Assembly: GCF_000151315.2 (NCBI RefSeq) | Contig: NW_011887297.1 | Location: forward strand, 845,587-909,586 | Length of the DNA: 64,000 bases | Direction of reading: 5' to 3' | From: Capsaspora owczarzaki ATCC 30864 | Taxonomy: Eukaryota > Opisthokonta > Filasterea | Part shown: piece after piece, positions 44,962 to 57,043 of the stretch | How positions within the stretch are numbered: position 1 is the stretch's first letter | Layout: every line of letters starts with the position of its first letter | Notes under the pieces: generated by a model | Database searches by the model: none | What the model was told of the DNA's origin: nothing | The model's input: the letters and a program-made list of their open reading frames with translations, nothing else | Position numbers and translations under genes: made by a program

Positions 44962-47560
44962 TCACGGGGTGTAGTGGTACTTGCGGCGCCGGCAGTGATC
45001 GATCCATGTAAGAATGACAGTCATGATAAACACTTTCAGCGTGGACGAGATCAGAATCGACTGGATGATGGACACGGAAGCCGAGATAAACCACATGCGG
45101 TAGACGCCCTCGTCGTCGAACGTGTGGCTGTACGACCAGAAAATGGTCAAAAAGATGCCGGTGGCGCTGAAAAGGAAGCACAAGACATAGGCAACATATT
45201 GCCAGGCGTGGGGAATGCGCCACGCGCTCCAGCGCTCGACCAGGGTGCGCTGGCCAGGCTGAGCGGGCTTTTCGTCGTAGCCAAAGTTACCAGTCGACGA
45301 CATTGTGGAAAGCTCCATGGCGCTCTCCAGATTGGCCATCGTCTTGCGCACCTCGGCTGGGTGCCGGAACGAGTGGCGGAAGAGCTCAATGACCAAGGTC
45401 GACAGCGGGAAGACGATGAGTGTCGAGATGATGCCGTTCACAATGCTGATGGCGAGCGACATGCCCTCAAAGCTCACTTGGTTGTAAATGAGCGTGTTGA
45501 GGCCCATGCACATCAGCAAGGTCGTTGTGCAAACAGTGGCGCGCGCCACATGCGAAAAGTTTCGATCAAGATGCCTCTTGACAAACACCGACACGTAAAT
45601 GTGGCGATTCTTCATGTTGAGCATCAGCCTCTGCTTGAAGGGCATGGCTGGCTTTCCGTCGTCCGTTCCAAGGGTTTGAGTGACGTTCAACAGCTCGGCC
45701 ACAGTGTCGCCTGCCGCCAACTCCTTGTCAAACCCGCCTCCAATCTTGGACGACGCTTCCAAAAGTTCGCGCTTGACGCGACGGTCGTTTCGGATGGCAA
45801 ACGGCAGCAGAATCACCAGGTAGACAAAGACAATCGCGGCCAAGAAGACAATCAGCCACGGGCGCTCGGCAATGCGCTCGCCCAGATGGTCGGCAACCTC
45901 ATCGATGTCGATCGGATTGATCTCGAAAACGGCAAACGAAGTCAAGTGCGTGCAATGGCATCGGAGAGAGGCGGTACCGTTCGAGACAACCGAGCAGCCC
46001 TTTTGTGAAAACTTGCCAGTGGTCTCGTTGCGGAACATGCACACAAACGTATTGTTGGGATTGACAAGCGCGCGGAGCACTGGGATTTCAATAACAATCG
46101 GATCGTCCGAATCCAGATCGTTCACAGAAATTTCGTTGCCATCAGCGTCAGTGAGGCGCAGCGAGAAGGTGTCTGAGGCTTGCTCGTCGGTCGCATTGTC
46201 GTAAGCGAACGGGTTGTTCAAGTGGTGAACGTACTCGACGCCAACCACAGAGGCTGACCCGGCAGCGTACGAAGGCACGGTAAAGTTGGCGCCGTCATTT
46301 CGAGAGATGGGCGATGCGCCAAGGTCGCTTGCATCGCGGTTTTCGTTGCGAATGACGATATCGTCGGTTTCAATCACATCCACATCGCCAGGGGCACGAT
46401 TGGCACGGGCGGCCGAGCCAAGGCGTTGCAAAACATCAAACGCCAGCGCCGAGAACTCACGCGACGCAGGGGAGTTGTTGGTGGTTTGCAGCAACGGAAT
46501 CGCACGCAGCAGCTGGCCGAGGGTACCAGCCAAGCTGACCTTTGCGCTGTCCTCGATGCCAACCGTGCGCAACAAGCCGGCCACGATGCGAAGGGCACCA
46601 AGGGCGGTCGTCAGACCGTCAGCGGTGAGCTCGGAAGGGAAGCGCGTCAGCTCAAGGAACAAACCGAGAGTGTCTGTCAAATCTTGCGGCGTGACGGCAT
46701 CCGCAGTCTCCGCTTGGGTGGCATTGACAATAGCCACGGCACCAGTGATCAGCTGCGAGCGAATCTCTCGGCGACTGCTGGTGTCCGCGCCAGCACCCGC
46801 ATCGGCAATTGCATTCACGAGCGTCGATGCAAGGGCAATGCCCGAACGCGACTGATCCGAGTTGAAAACACTTTGGGCTTGATTCAAGACAACCCCGCGC
46901 GCGGCGTCATCCGAGTTCAAGTTGCTGGGTTGAGTGACTGTCAGCGTCAAGGTCTGGTAGTACTGACCACCGAACGGCGAGGACGAGCGGATGGTCACCT
47001 GGATGGTGCCAGGCGGCAAAGTGTCAATATAAAAGAGTCCTGCTTGCGCAGACGCCTTCGGGAAGAAGGAAATGCCATCCACTGTTGTGGCACCGCCCGC
47101 AGCAGGTGCCGCAGTCGTGCCGCCAGGCTCCGTCGTACCGCCAGTCGTACCGCCAGTCGTACCGCCAGCAGGACCGGACAGTGGTCGGAAGAAGAACAAA
47201 CGGCCCATGTCAGTCATACCAGCCGAGCATTGCAGTGAAAACACATCCTGCAAGAAGACACCAGTGGTGCTTCCGCTAATGGTGCAACCAGCGTCATCGC
47301 GGGGAGACCGAACATACACGTTGATGGAGGTGGCCAAAGTGGTCGAAGCAGTCGAAGTGGATGTGTAGAAAGTGGCAGTCACGGTCGCAGTGAGAATCGT
47401 TGCGGTGGGCAGCTGGCTCGCGTCAATTTGCAGTGAGCCGGCCGAGTTTGATGGGGAAGCGGTGAATCCAGTAAATGCCCAGGTCATTGTGACGCCATAG
47501 ACGCACAAGCTGGAGCCGGTGCCAGAACCAGAACCAGAACCAGAACCGGAACCAGAACCG

Positions 47561-47595
<35 letters not shown>

Positions 47596-50500
47596 GGAAC
47601 CGGATCCAGAACCAGAACCTGATCCAGATCCAGATCCAGAACCTGATCCAGAACCTGATCCAGATCCAGATCCAGAACCAGAACCAGAACCAGAACCTGA
47701 TCCAGAACCTGATCCAGAACCTGATCCAGATCCAGAACCAGAACCTCCAGATTCACCAGAACCAGTACCAGACGTAGTGGAGCCAGTGCCAGAACCAGCG
47801 CTGCCAGCACAGAGACTCGCCCCGCCAAGGACAGGCGAAAGCTCCAGGCGATCAGTTGCATCCAGATAAATCTTTGTACCGGCAGACATCCAGTTCTCTG
47901 CAAAGGTAAGGAAAGGTGTTGAATTCAAGCCGGCGGGAATCGTGACAGTGTAAGGATTGCTGACAGTCACACTCGAACCACGTGTAGTGCGGAACCGCAA
48001 AATGTAGCTCTGGCCACCAACAAAGCCTGCGCGAATGACAGCGGTCAACACTTGAGTGTCCTGGTCGGACAAAATAACGGGCTTGACGGGGAATGTCGCT
48101 CGGGCGTTGGGATTGTTGGCAGGAGCAACCTCCACACTGTACGAGAATGGAGCAAGGTTGGAGTCCTTGGTTCGAGACCAGCGAACAGCGACGAATCCAG
48201 GGCCAGGGCTAACCTCGATGTTGGTGTTCGCGGTGGTTTGACCGCAGCCTAGAGCAGCAAATCGGGCTTGTGTTGTGTTGGCAGCATTGGCCCACCAGGT
48301 GTACGAATCAGGGTCATCGGTCTGGCAAGCATCCAGTGCGGTGAAGGCTTGAACGACAACAGTGTCCAGGAATGGCTTGCACGTTTGGCAGACGGAAACA
48401 GAGGTGAAGACGCAGCTTGTGCGCATGCGAAGCACGTAATCGGCAACATTCTGTCCGCAAATGGTACCCAGGTTGAGGCCAGGGAACTCGGTCGCAGCGT
48501 TTGGGAAGTTTGTAATGTTGACCGTCGTGGAGGAGCCGCGATCAATTGGGGCACACTGACCGAAAGTTCGGGTGCACGAATCGCCCGTTGTGCCGCAGCG
48601 ATAGCCGCCGGCGCACAGACTGCCCGTTGGGCATTTAGTGCCTGCAGGAGCACAGACATCGCCACCACAGTCAATCTGGCCTGCGCATCGCGTGCCAGCA
48701 GGGCACACCGACGAGGTATTGTAGCACCCAGGGGTCATCGTGGTCGCAGGTGGGCAGTTGTTCAAATTGGGAACGCACAGCGCACGATTGGTGAGGCATC
48801 GGTGTGGCGCGCTCGAGGTGCAGCAGCCAGGGGCCGCGGGATTGTTGGTGCAGAACGAGGCGATAGCTTGCGTGCATTCCAATGGCAACGACGTTCCAGC
48901 GGGGAAGTTGCATCGTTGACCCATGAAAGAGCAAAGCGTGGGATTTTGGAACGGGCAAGCATAGCCACAAAAGTGTTGGTTGTTTCCGTTGCAAGTGACT
49001 GAGCCAATGGGAGTTGTGTCGTTTCCCGAGCCTGATCCTGATCCGCTGCCGGAGCCGGATCCGCTGCCGGAGCCGGATCCGCTTCCTGAGCCGGATCCGC
49101 TGCCTGAGCCCGAGCCGCTGCCCGAGCCCGAGCCGCCACCAGTACCCGAGCTGGACGCGTGAGGCTGTTCGTTCCGGGAGGTCGCACTGGCCGATGGAGG
49201 CTTGGAGCTGCCACTAGCCGACGGAGGCTTGGAACTCGCACTGCCGACGCCGGACGGGGAATAGGAACCGCCCGTGCCGATCAGGTCAACGGGGTTGCAC
49301 TGACCAAGCGTCAAGGTGCACGACGCAGGTGCGTCACCGCATCGGTAACCGTTGGGACATTGGGAGCCGACGGGGCACGCCGAAGTGTCGCCTGCTTCCA
49401 GACAGACGCCAAATCCGCAGTCTCGAGCCTTGTTCGGGCAAGCAGACCGCACTGGGCAATGCTCAGCGACCGAGTAGCAGCCAGGGCGGACAGACATGGC
49501 CGGGGGACAAGCAGTCGCACTTGTTCTGCAGCTTCGGTCGGAGGTGCATCGCACAGATCCGGCAGCGCAGCAACCAGAGTCAGATGGATGGGCGGCGCAG
49601 AAGGCATCGATCGCCTTGGAGCAGTAGTACGGGAGGGAACCGCCCGGGAATAGTCTGCCGCATTGCGGCCCGATGCTGTCGCAAAAAGTCGCGTTGTCGA
49701 ACGGGCAGCCAGTGCCCGAGCAATAGTGCTGCGAGTTCTGGCAGGTTCTGCGCGATGGGGAGTTGGGATCGGTCTCGCCGCCGTCCGCCGGGGAGCAATA
49801 GCCAAAGGTCTTGGTGCAGGTTGTCTCGCCGCACATGAAGCCTTCGGCGCACAAGCTCGGGGCAGGACATCCTACATTGAGATTGTTTGTGCATTGCGTG
49901 GTAGTTCCATTTTGACCGCAAAAGTATTGCATTGGGCACCGCTGGCCATACAGGCAGGGAAGTCCGGCGGGCTGGCATCCCGGAGTGTACGTCGCGAGAG
50001 TTGGGCATTCGGACACGTCATTGACGCAATGGCGAGTGGTGTTGCAACGGACCTGGCCGGCTTTGCAGCAACCAAAATCCTCGGGATGGTTGGCGCAGTA
50101 GCTTGCCACTTGCGATTCGCATTGAGGCGAGTACGGTGCCCCTGGTGCAACGGCGCAAGATTGAATGGCGGTGCAGAATGTGCCGTTCATAAAGGGGCAC
50201 ACGCCAGGGCCATCGACGCCGCAGTAGTGATAGTTTGTCGGGCATTGAGCTCCAGTCCCAGCGCCAGGGCCGCCAGTGCCAGCGTCACCAGTGCCAGTGC
50301 CCGTGCCGCCGCCAGGACAGGTGCCAACCGCCTGGCAGCCGTCCGCGCAGAGAGCCGCAGTCGCCACACACATTTGATTCCATGGGCAGCGGACTGCGCG
50401 CGTTGCGTCGCAGCACCCGGATTCGCTCGAATGAGCATTGCAGTACGTCTGGATGCGAGACGCGCACACGGGCAAGCCGTAGTTGCTCAGGGTGCAGTTC

Positions 50501-50652
50501 AGTGCATAAAGCTGCTCGCAGAACGTCGTGTTGACAAAGGCGCAAGGCGGGGCTGCACACTGCTCCATGCCTGCGCTGCATTGCGCCGATGCGAACGGCG
50601 CTGCCAAAGCAACAAGCGCGAGAACCAGCAAGCCGAGTTGCGAGTACCTCAT
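44962..50652 (-). CDS. Polycystin-1-like receptor: Cys-rich repeats, REJ-like region, GPS, 5 TM
   Basis: One exon of 5691 nt, 1896 residues, ATG at 50652 directly after a splice-acceptor-like TTTCGACGACACCCGCAG, so a 5' UTR intron is likely. Seen: signal peptide ([20 protein letters not shown]); four Cys-rich units (about 25-500 and 560-730), the first shorter; a Gly-Ser tract at about 500-540 and a longer one at about 964-1045; a REJ/GAIN-like region (roughly 800-1560); GPS site [13 protein letters not shown] (about 1564-1576); TM1 (about 1596-1618), then four more TMs to residue 1885; C-terminus RRRKYHYTP. The GPS and the spacing of the early TMs resemble polycystin-1 family proteins (family knowledge). 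The TM1-TM2 loop (about 85 residues) is too short for a full PLAT domain, and the last six channel-like TMs of polycystin-1 are absent. Likely a surface receptor or adhesion protein; ligand unknown. Confidence 0.85.
47517..47760 (-). repeat. Gly-Ser coding minisatellite (hexamer unit) in polycystin-like gene
   Basis: About 40 hexamer units on the plus strand alternate between GAACCA, GATCCA and GAACCT, which encode Gly-Ser on the minus strand. A shorter tract of the same kind (GAGCCG, GATCCG) is at 49027-49150. The mixed synonymous variants show that selection or slippage keeps the Gly-Ser reading rather than the DNA unit. Confidence 0.9.
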
Positions 50653-52285
50653 CTGCGGGTGTCGTCGAAACAAACAAACAAAAAATAACAAGAGCAACGA
50701 ACAGCAAAACAAGCAAGTCAGTCGACGGGTCGACGAACGAAGGGATTTTGTTTGCCTTTTGGGTGTTTGGCGGTAAAAAAAGTTTAAAAATTTCAATGTT
50801 TTGGTTTTCGCATGTTTTGTTGTTTTCGACCTTTTTTTGTTTTCTTTTTTTTTTTTCTTTTTTTTTTTTACCGTTTATTCGTGGTGAGTCATTTCGACTG
50901 CGCACAGACACCCCGCACCAACCCGAACGACCAGCTGTGTGTGCAAGACTGGAAGAGTGAACAGCCAGTGCATTGCACGGAGGCAGGCAACGAGCAACTG
51001 CGAAGAGCATCAACATTGAAAACAAACGTAAAAAGAACATCAATAGATCTGGTTCCAAAGTAGCCACCGCCAACCAAAAGGGCAGCAAGAGCGCGCTGAC
51101 AACCACACACACACACATGATCCACACCAGTCGCAGCAGCAGCAGCAGTAGTTGCGAGCCGCGGCTCGAGCGAGGGGAGGTCGTCGCTTCGGCAGGAAAC
51201 CGAAAAGGGGGGTTGGGTTTTGCGCAACAACCGAAAAACCAATGCCAAGAATGCGAATCTGGACTTCGCAACACAATCCCCACCCCCTCGAGACATGCTC
51301 CTGCCTGTGCGTCAACTCACCCCCCCCCAACTCCGCCGAGCTCAGAAACACAGCCAGCCAGAGGTGATTTCGGTGGGAACAGAACGAGAGCAGAGATGGC
51401 GCGGGTTGAGTTGACGCCTGCTGCACCCATAAAAATTGTATTTTTTTAAAAAATTAAAATAAAATAAAAATTGAAAATCACCAAAGTTGGATTGAGAACG
51501 GTCGGCGTTCTTCTTTGTGTTGGAAGATCGCTCCTAAAAAAGGGATGACAATGTTTGGGTTTTTGTGTGCTTTTGTTGATTTTATGCCATCCAACGACAG
51601 CTCGGAACCAACGGGAAGGGAGGATGGGGGAGTAGCGAGGTGGAAGGGGTTTGAGCGAGGGGTGATTCATGGGCCTTTGAACAAGACAGATTTTTGCAAT
51701 CGAGAGTGCTACTGACAGCTCAAGAAACAGAAAGGAAAGAAAAGAAAGAATGGTATGACACAGAAAGTACAGTAAAACAACGAAGAGAAAAGCAAAAGTA
51801 AAAAAGAAAAAGACTGACTCAAATTTTGTTTGCTGTTTTCGTTTGAAGAATCCAAGCACTTGTTTGTTTCTGATCTGGCTTGTCTCGTGTGTGCGAGCAC
51901 GCAGTTGGAAGAAGCGTTGCACGACTCACTCATGGTTGCATGAATGCCGAGAAAATGGCCAATTCACTGGGCTGTGGTGAATTCCAGTTGAAGGGAGCAG
52001 CGGCCAACCGCTTGTCCTTTTTATGGCGAACGCGAAAATTTGCTGAATGATCTTCCCTCCCTCGCGCGCCCTTGACGCCAAATTCAATAGGTTGTCTTTT
52101 GTTGGGTTTGTTTGGTTTTTCGCAGCCTTCATTTGGCGGGTTGGTTGAGCACTTGGAGGCATCCTGGAAAGGGTGGAAACATGCAACGCATTGTCAAATC
52201 CGAACGAGACACGATACAGCACGATGGAGACTGTGAAACTCGAAAATGGACTATCTTTGAAAACATGAAGGAGGACATCGACAAG
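50653..52285. other. Upstream region of the polycystin-like gene
   Basis: About 1.6 kb. The first part (50653-51440) probably holds the 5' UTR intron and promoter: T/A runs at 50832-50870, CAG/CAGCAG run near 51130-51149. From 51446 to 52285 I see only low-complexity or short reading frames; (GGGA) and AAGAAA-type tracts occur near 51720-51815. No gene is supported. Confidence 0.4.
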
Positions 52286-52716
52286 TCAACGCAAGCACGC
52301 GAAAACAGCCCGCTCAGTCTGGTCAAGCAGAGCTCTGACGCTGGGATGGAGCAAGTTCTGAGTCAGCCCAATCATGCGGCCAGTCCCAACATGGTTGAAC
52401 GCGTCGTGGTTATGGATCATCTTGACGTACGTGGTCCAAAAGCCGACAGGATCGAACGAGCTTGACGCATTCGCGGTCAGCTGGGCGATCCTTGTGCTCC
52501 AAATCACGTCTGGGTCGTTGATTGAGTCGGCCAGCAAAGAGTGGAGGATGTTGCTGGCATGGTCGGGATCGGCGACGGTCTGGTTGTTGGAGCTCGACGC
52601 GCCGTCTTCGAGCAGACCGACAACGGCCTCATCAGCAAGGTCAACGGCGCCGCGTTTGGCTTTCCCTTGGTCTTTGCGTTTGCCGGCTTGCACGTCGCGC
52701 TTGTGAGCCTCATGGG
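52286..52716 (-). CDS. Hypothetical protein, start unresolved
   Basis: An open frame on the minus strand ends at a stop at 52286 and has protein-like content: KRKDQGKAKRGAVDLADEAV, SNILHSLLADSINDPDVIWS, FDPVGFWTTYVKMIHNHDAF, IGLTQNLLHPSVRALLDQTE. No in-frame ATG exists; the only nearby ATG (about 52711-52713) is in another frame that soon becomes low complexity. Either a missing upstream exon is too short for me to find, or this is a remnant. It lies head-to-head with the LPCAT gene with only about 110 bp between them, little room for a spliced leader exon. No family recognised. Confidence 0.35.
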
Positions 52717-52824
52717 TGCACGATGATAAATACAATCTCAAAATCTTCAGTCTCTTTTTTCTTCTTTTCTAAGCCTTTTTTTTTTTTTTCAAATCTGAGC
52801 TTTCAATTTTCCGTTCACGCACGC

Positions 52825-55736
52825 ATGGCCATCACACGATCGTCAGCTGCAAGCGCTGCAGCCGGCGACGCCGCGACCAAGAAGCATGCTGAACAGCAAC
52901 AGCAGCAAGAGCATGACCGGCAGCAGCAACCAGCTGGCGGACGCTCGGGGCTTCGACTGCGCATTGCCCCAGTGACAGGAACGGCGAAAAGCACGCATGC
53001 GGCCGCACAGCAAGACGCAGCAGCAGCAGCGGCGGCTCAACGCGAGCAGTCGCAAGACCAGCTGCAGCTGAAGCGGTCATCATCGTCATCGCAGAAAGGG
53101 CAGGCGAAGAAGCAGAAGCAGCAGCAGCAGCAGCAGCAGCGAAAGACTTGGCGGGAACGCGCTCGGCTGCGAATCGAGAGCCGTCGTGCTCGGCTGCTGC
53201 CTCCGCCGCTGTCGGTGCGTGCAAAGGGCTTTGGTGGGCCGCTGGCGAGCGTGTATGCGTCGTCCATCTCGTCGTCGTCCTCGCCGCTGCTTGCCCCCGA
53301 GGATGCGGATTCCAAAATGCTGCCGCAGCGCGAGACAGCGCTCGATGCCGCCTCAACCTCAGCCAGCAGCCGTGGTGCTGGTGTGGGCGGTGCTGGTGCT
53401 GGCACTACTACTACTACTACTGGTGATGCTGGTGCTGCAGGTGCTGCATCGACTGCGAGCGTGTCTCGGCCTGCCCAGGACGAACATCGCGACGCTGTTG
53501 CCAACCCTCACAAGCTCATGGACCAGCTCAAGCGCCCCGAGATCAACCCCTTTGACTACGATTACCGGCATGCAACCGTGCCACAATATATCAAGGTATG
53601 GTACCACCCCTTGTTGCAGTGTGAATGTGTGTGTTGCACGTTTGCTGGGGGGAAATACGTCCGACTCTTTTTGCTAAGAACAACGTCATGATGCTGCAAA
53701 ACACCCCAAACCCAATGCCAAAACCAGATGGCCGTGTGCGGAGCAATTCTGATTCCAGTCAGACTGTTTGGCATCATTTGTGTGCTCGTGTACACCTGCA
53801 TCCTGTCCCACATTGTTTTCTTTGGCATTGACGGAACAAACTTGACAGAACCGTTGGCTGGGTGGCGCGCGTAAGTTCTGAGAATTGAGGGAGGGGGTTG
53901 CTTGTTTTTTGGCTCACTCTCACGCTTGCTGTCTCGATCTATCTCTCAACAGTCCGGTACTGCATTGGAACTTTCGCATCCTTGCTCGCATCTTGCTCCA
54001 CTTTTGTGGGTATTACCACATCAAAACAACCGGCAAACTCGCCACCGTGCAAGAAGCGCCCATTCTGTGCCTCGCCTCCCATTCGACCTTTTATGACTTT
54101 TTCCATCTCGTGTACAAGATTTTCCCGTCGTCGGTGACGCGCAAGGAGAACGTCGTGGCACCTGTTGTTGGCAGTTGAGTCCTGCGTTTTTCGATTTGTG
54201 CCATCAACAACGAATGATGCTGCTTGCGTGCTCTGTTGCTCACACAAACATCCCATCCTGCTGAATTGCTTTTGTCCGTGGACGTTTCTCGCAGAAATCG
54301 TTTGCGGCTCGCAACCCATTCACGTGGACCGAATTGATCCCAACTCCAAGCGCACGTGCGTCGAGCGCATTTCCAACCGCGCCAATTCGGGTGGCAAGTG
54401 GCCTCAGTTGTTCATCTTCCCGGAAGGTACTTGCACCAATCGCAAGGCTCTCATCTCGTTCAAGAGCGGTGCCTTCATCCCAGGCGTTCCCGTTCAGCCA
54501 ATCGCCCTCCGCTACACAAACAAGCACTATGATCCTTGTTGGGTGTACGGTGGCCCGAGCGTGTAAGTCACATGTTCAGGTTGCTGTTGGATGGGGCGAA
54601 CAATGCAGAGCGCAGCTAAAACATGTGCGCTTTGATACCCCTTTTTGTGCACGTGTTGATCGATTTAGGCTTCGCGGTCTCTTGTTCCTCCTGGCTCAGC
54701 CTGTCAACTATTTGGAGGTGCAGTTCCTTCCACCGCACGTGCCAACCGAAGAAGAGCAGTCATCGCCCGCCCTGTTTGCCAATAATGTCCGGAACAGCCT
54801 TGCCGCTGCGCTCAACGTTGGTGTCACTGAGCATTCGTATGAAGATGTCCATTTGTGTGAAATGGCGGATCCCATGGGCCTTCCTGGCGTGACGTACGTT
54901 TCCAATGCCATTTGCTGGGTTTGTTGGCCTGTCGCCGTGTGAAACCGTCCCCCGCGTCTCATGTCAGTTGTGTGTCTATGTGTCAGGGCTGTTGTCGAGT
55001 TTTCTCGATTGCAAAGCGTGCTGGGCTACGATCTTGCAGAATTGGAAGAGTTGGTGGAGGTCTTTTCACGCATCGATCGGAATCACGACGGGCGGTTTGA
55101 AGCGGCCGATTTGGCCGAGTTTTTGCGTCTGCCGCTGACCAAAGAGGTTCAAGATTTGTTCAGACTGTTTGATTATGTGAGTGCCTCTTCTGCTGCTCCG
55201 TTTTCGGAAACGCTAGTCCAGTCGACACTGATTTTTCGTGTTTGTTCGCAGGATTCTCGCGGATTTGTCGACCTGCGCGACTATGTCATTGGATTGCGCG
55301 TCTGGTGCGAGCCCACTGTGTCTGAAGCTCTGATTTCCAAAGTATTCAGGTGAGTGTTCAGAGGGGTGCGGTTGGAATCGAAAACTTTCAGACAAGACTA
55401 AAGTTTGTCCATGTTGTCCTGTTGCATAGCGCTCTCAAGGATCCATCGTGCAACGCAATTACTACAAGATACCTGAAGGAAAAGCGTCATCCACGCCTCG
55501 CCTTCCTTTCGGATGAGCAACTTGATTTGCTAGGGCGGTTGTTCGATTCGAACAATGATGGATTGATTTCGAAGGGTGAGTGGTTGGTTGTTTTTGGTGT
55601 GTGCGTGTGTGTGGTGCGTGCATTGACCTTTGGCACTGACGATCTCATGTCCGTTCTTCCAGACGATGTGCAAAGCCTGTTCTTGCTCTTGCTGCACCCC
55701 GAGTACGCGAAATTGGCCTCCATGCTGTCATGTTGA
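52825..55736 (+). CDS. LPCAT: Lysophosphatidylcholine acyltransferase (LPCAT1/2-type) with EF-hands
   Basis: Nine exons: 52825-53595, 53728-53870, 53953-54173, 54295-54562, 54669-54893, 54987-55176, 55252-55349, 55430-55575, 55663-55736; 711 residues. Role (family knowledge): re-acylates lysophospholipids with acyl-CoA at ER or lipid droplets. Seen: a 250-residue Gln/Ala/Ser/Arg-rich N-terminal extension; TM segment (about 258-295); acyltransferase motif I HSTFYD (348-353), the HX4D pair; motif III FPEGTCTN (420-427); PVQPIALRY; then EF-hand loops DRNHDGRFEAAD (573-584, good), DYDSRGFVDLRD (degenerate) and DSNNDGLISKDD (good). LPCAT1/2 have the same order in about 540 residues, so the extra length is the N-terminus. 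No KDEL-like end. The start could be further downstream, but the frame is open and biased from 52825. Confidence 0.92.
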
Positions 55737-55934
55737 GCTCGTTCCTCGCGGTCTCATATTTTGTGTCTATCGTGTCTGTCGTGTCTATCGTGTCTGTCGT
55801 GTGCCAGCTGCACACTTTGGTTGTGCTTTGTAAATGGTGAAGAATGACATTGGATTTGTCTCCCACTCAGTCATTCATTCAATTCGACCAGTTGTCTTGA
55901 AAAGTGATTTTGTGAGCGCGCGCGTTTCTCAATC

Positions 55935-56864
55935 ATGTCTGGGTTCCTTGACAACATTCGATGCTCGTGCAACATTGACGTCTCCGAGTATCGCAACTCG
56001 ATTGCGTCGTACTCGAGCGGGGTTCTTGTGAGTAGTGGTTGTCGTTGTAGTCGTCAAATTTTGACCTCGCTCAGCGCTCAGCGGTGTGCTCATCGACTCC
56101 CCGCGTTCGACCTTTCCACTCATTGCCGCGTTCTTGCCCTTTCCATTTGCTCTATACTTGCGCTGTATCCGACGCGCCCCCGCTGCCCGCGCTGCTCAGT
56201 TTGCTGTCGGGTGGTGGCTCTTCATCGACGCCCAGTCCATCTACTCGTTCGACGGCGCGCTATGGGTGCCCTCCGTCGCCTCGACTGTCGCGTTGTTCAT
56301 GTGAGTTGCATTCGGATTTGGCGCACTTTCGGCGGGTGGTGAACAACGCGCTGCCTGGACGCGAGTCATTCCGAACGGGGCTGCCAAATTTGAGCTTCCC
56401 GTTGACCTACGTTGGCATACGTCCCACTTTGTATCTCCGCGCTCCCTACGAAAGTTCACCCCGATGTCCAGAATGGATGAATGTGGCTGATTGCAGGGGG
56501 CGGGGGTGGTGTGAATGCATGGAAAAGTTGAAGCTCAAGTTCAAAATTGTTGGTCGCTCTTTCTGAACACTTTTGCTTGTCTGTTTGTCTGGTTTACAGG
56601 ATTAATGCAATCTCGACAGGGCACATCACCGGAGAGACATACAATGAAGGCTGTATTGGAACGACCGGAGCCCGGATATGGCTATTCCTGGGGTTTGGCT
56701 TTGCGTTCGGCGGATTGATCGCGAGCTGTTGGATTATGGCCGCAAACTACATCATCGATGACAATGGCGACACTTGGGTTGGCGTGGCACTCTTCCTGCA
56801 AAACTTTTTAATCTTCTTGAGCAGCATGATGTTCAAGTTTGGTCGTACTGACGATACCTTTTAA
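55935..56864 (+). CDS. TMEM50: TMEM50 / Vps68-family four-TM protein
   Basis: Exons: 55935-56027, 56200-56300, 56600-56864; 152 residues, near the usual 157-158. Seen: MSGFLDNIRCSCNIDVSEYR, IASYSSGVL, FAVGWWLFIDAQSIY, MINAISTGHITGETYNEGC, TGARIWLFLGFGFAFGGLIA, LFLQNFLIFLSSMMFKFGRT, which align almost along the whole length with human TMEM50A/B; four TM helices. Family knowledge: endosomal/ER membrane protein; yeast Vps68 acts in late endosome sorting. Only 198 bp separate it from the LPCAT stop, in the same direction. Confidence 0.95.
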
Positions 56865-57043
56865 CGGTGCAAATGTTGGATGCTTTGTGTGTTGCTTGCT
56901 GCTTCTTTTCCAAGTCGCTGAGGAAGTGTATAATGTGCATATCTATTGAAAGACAAAGGTTCTTTGCTTGAATACAGTGACGCTTTTCTTTGTCATTTGC
57001 GTCGTCGTCGAAAAATCAAAAATGCACAAATACATGCTACATC

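Noticed and set aside
47517-47760. CRISPR-like array
   Set aside because: Contiguous hexamers with no spacers, inside an open reading frame of a eukaryotic gene.
47519-47869. Plus-strand ORF of Pro-Glu/Pro-Asp dipeptides
   Set aside because: It is the exact antisense of the Gly-Ser tract in the polycystin-like gene; no independent start, composition or splice evidence.
51446-52222. Minus-strand ORFs between the polycystin-like gene and 52286
   Set aside because: Phe/Leu/Lys-rich low complexity without splice support or conserved motifs.
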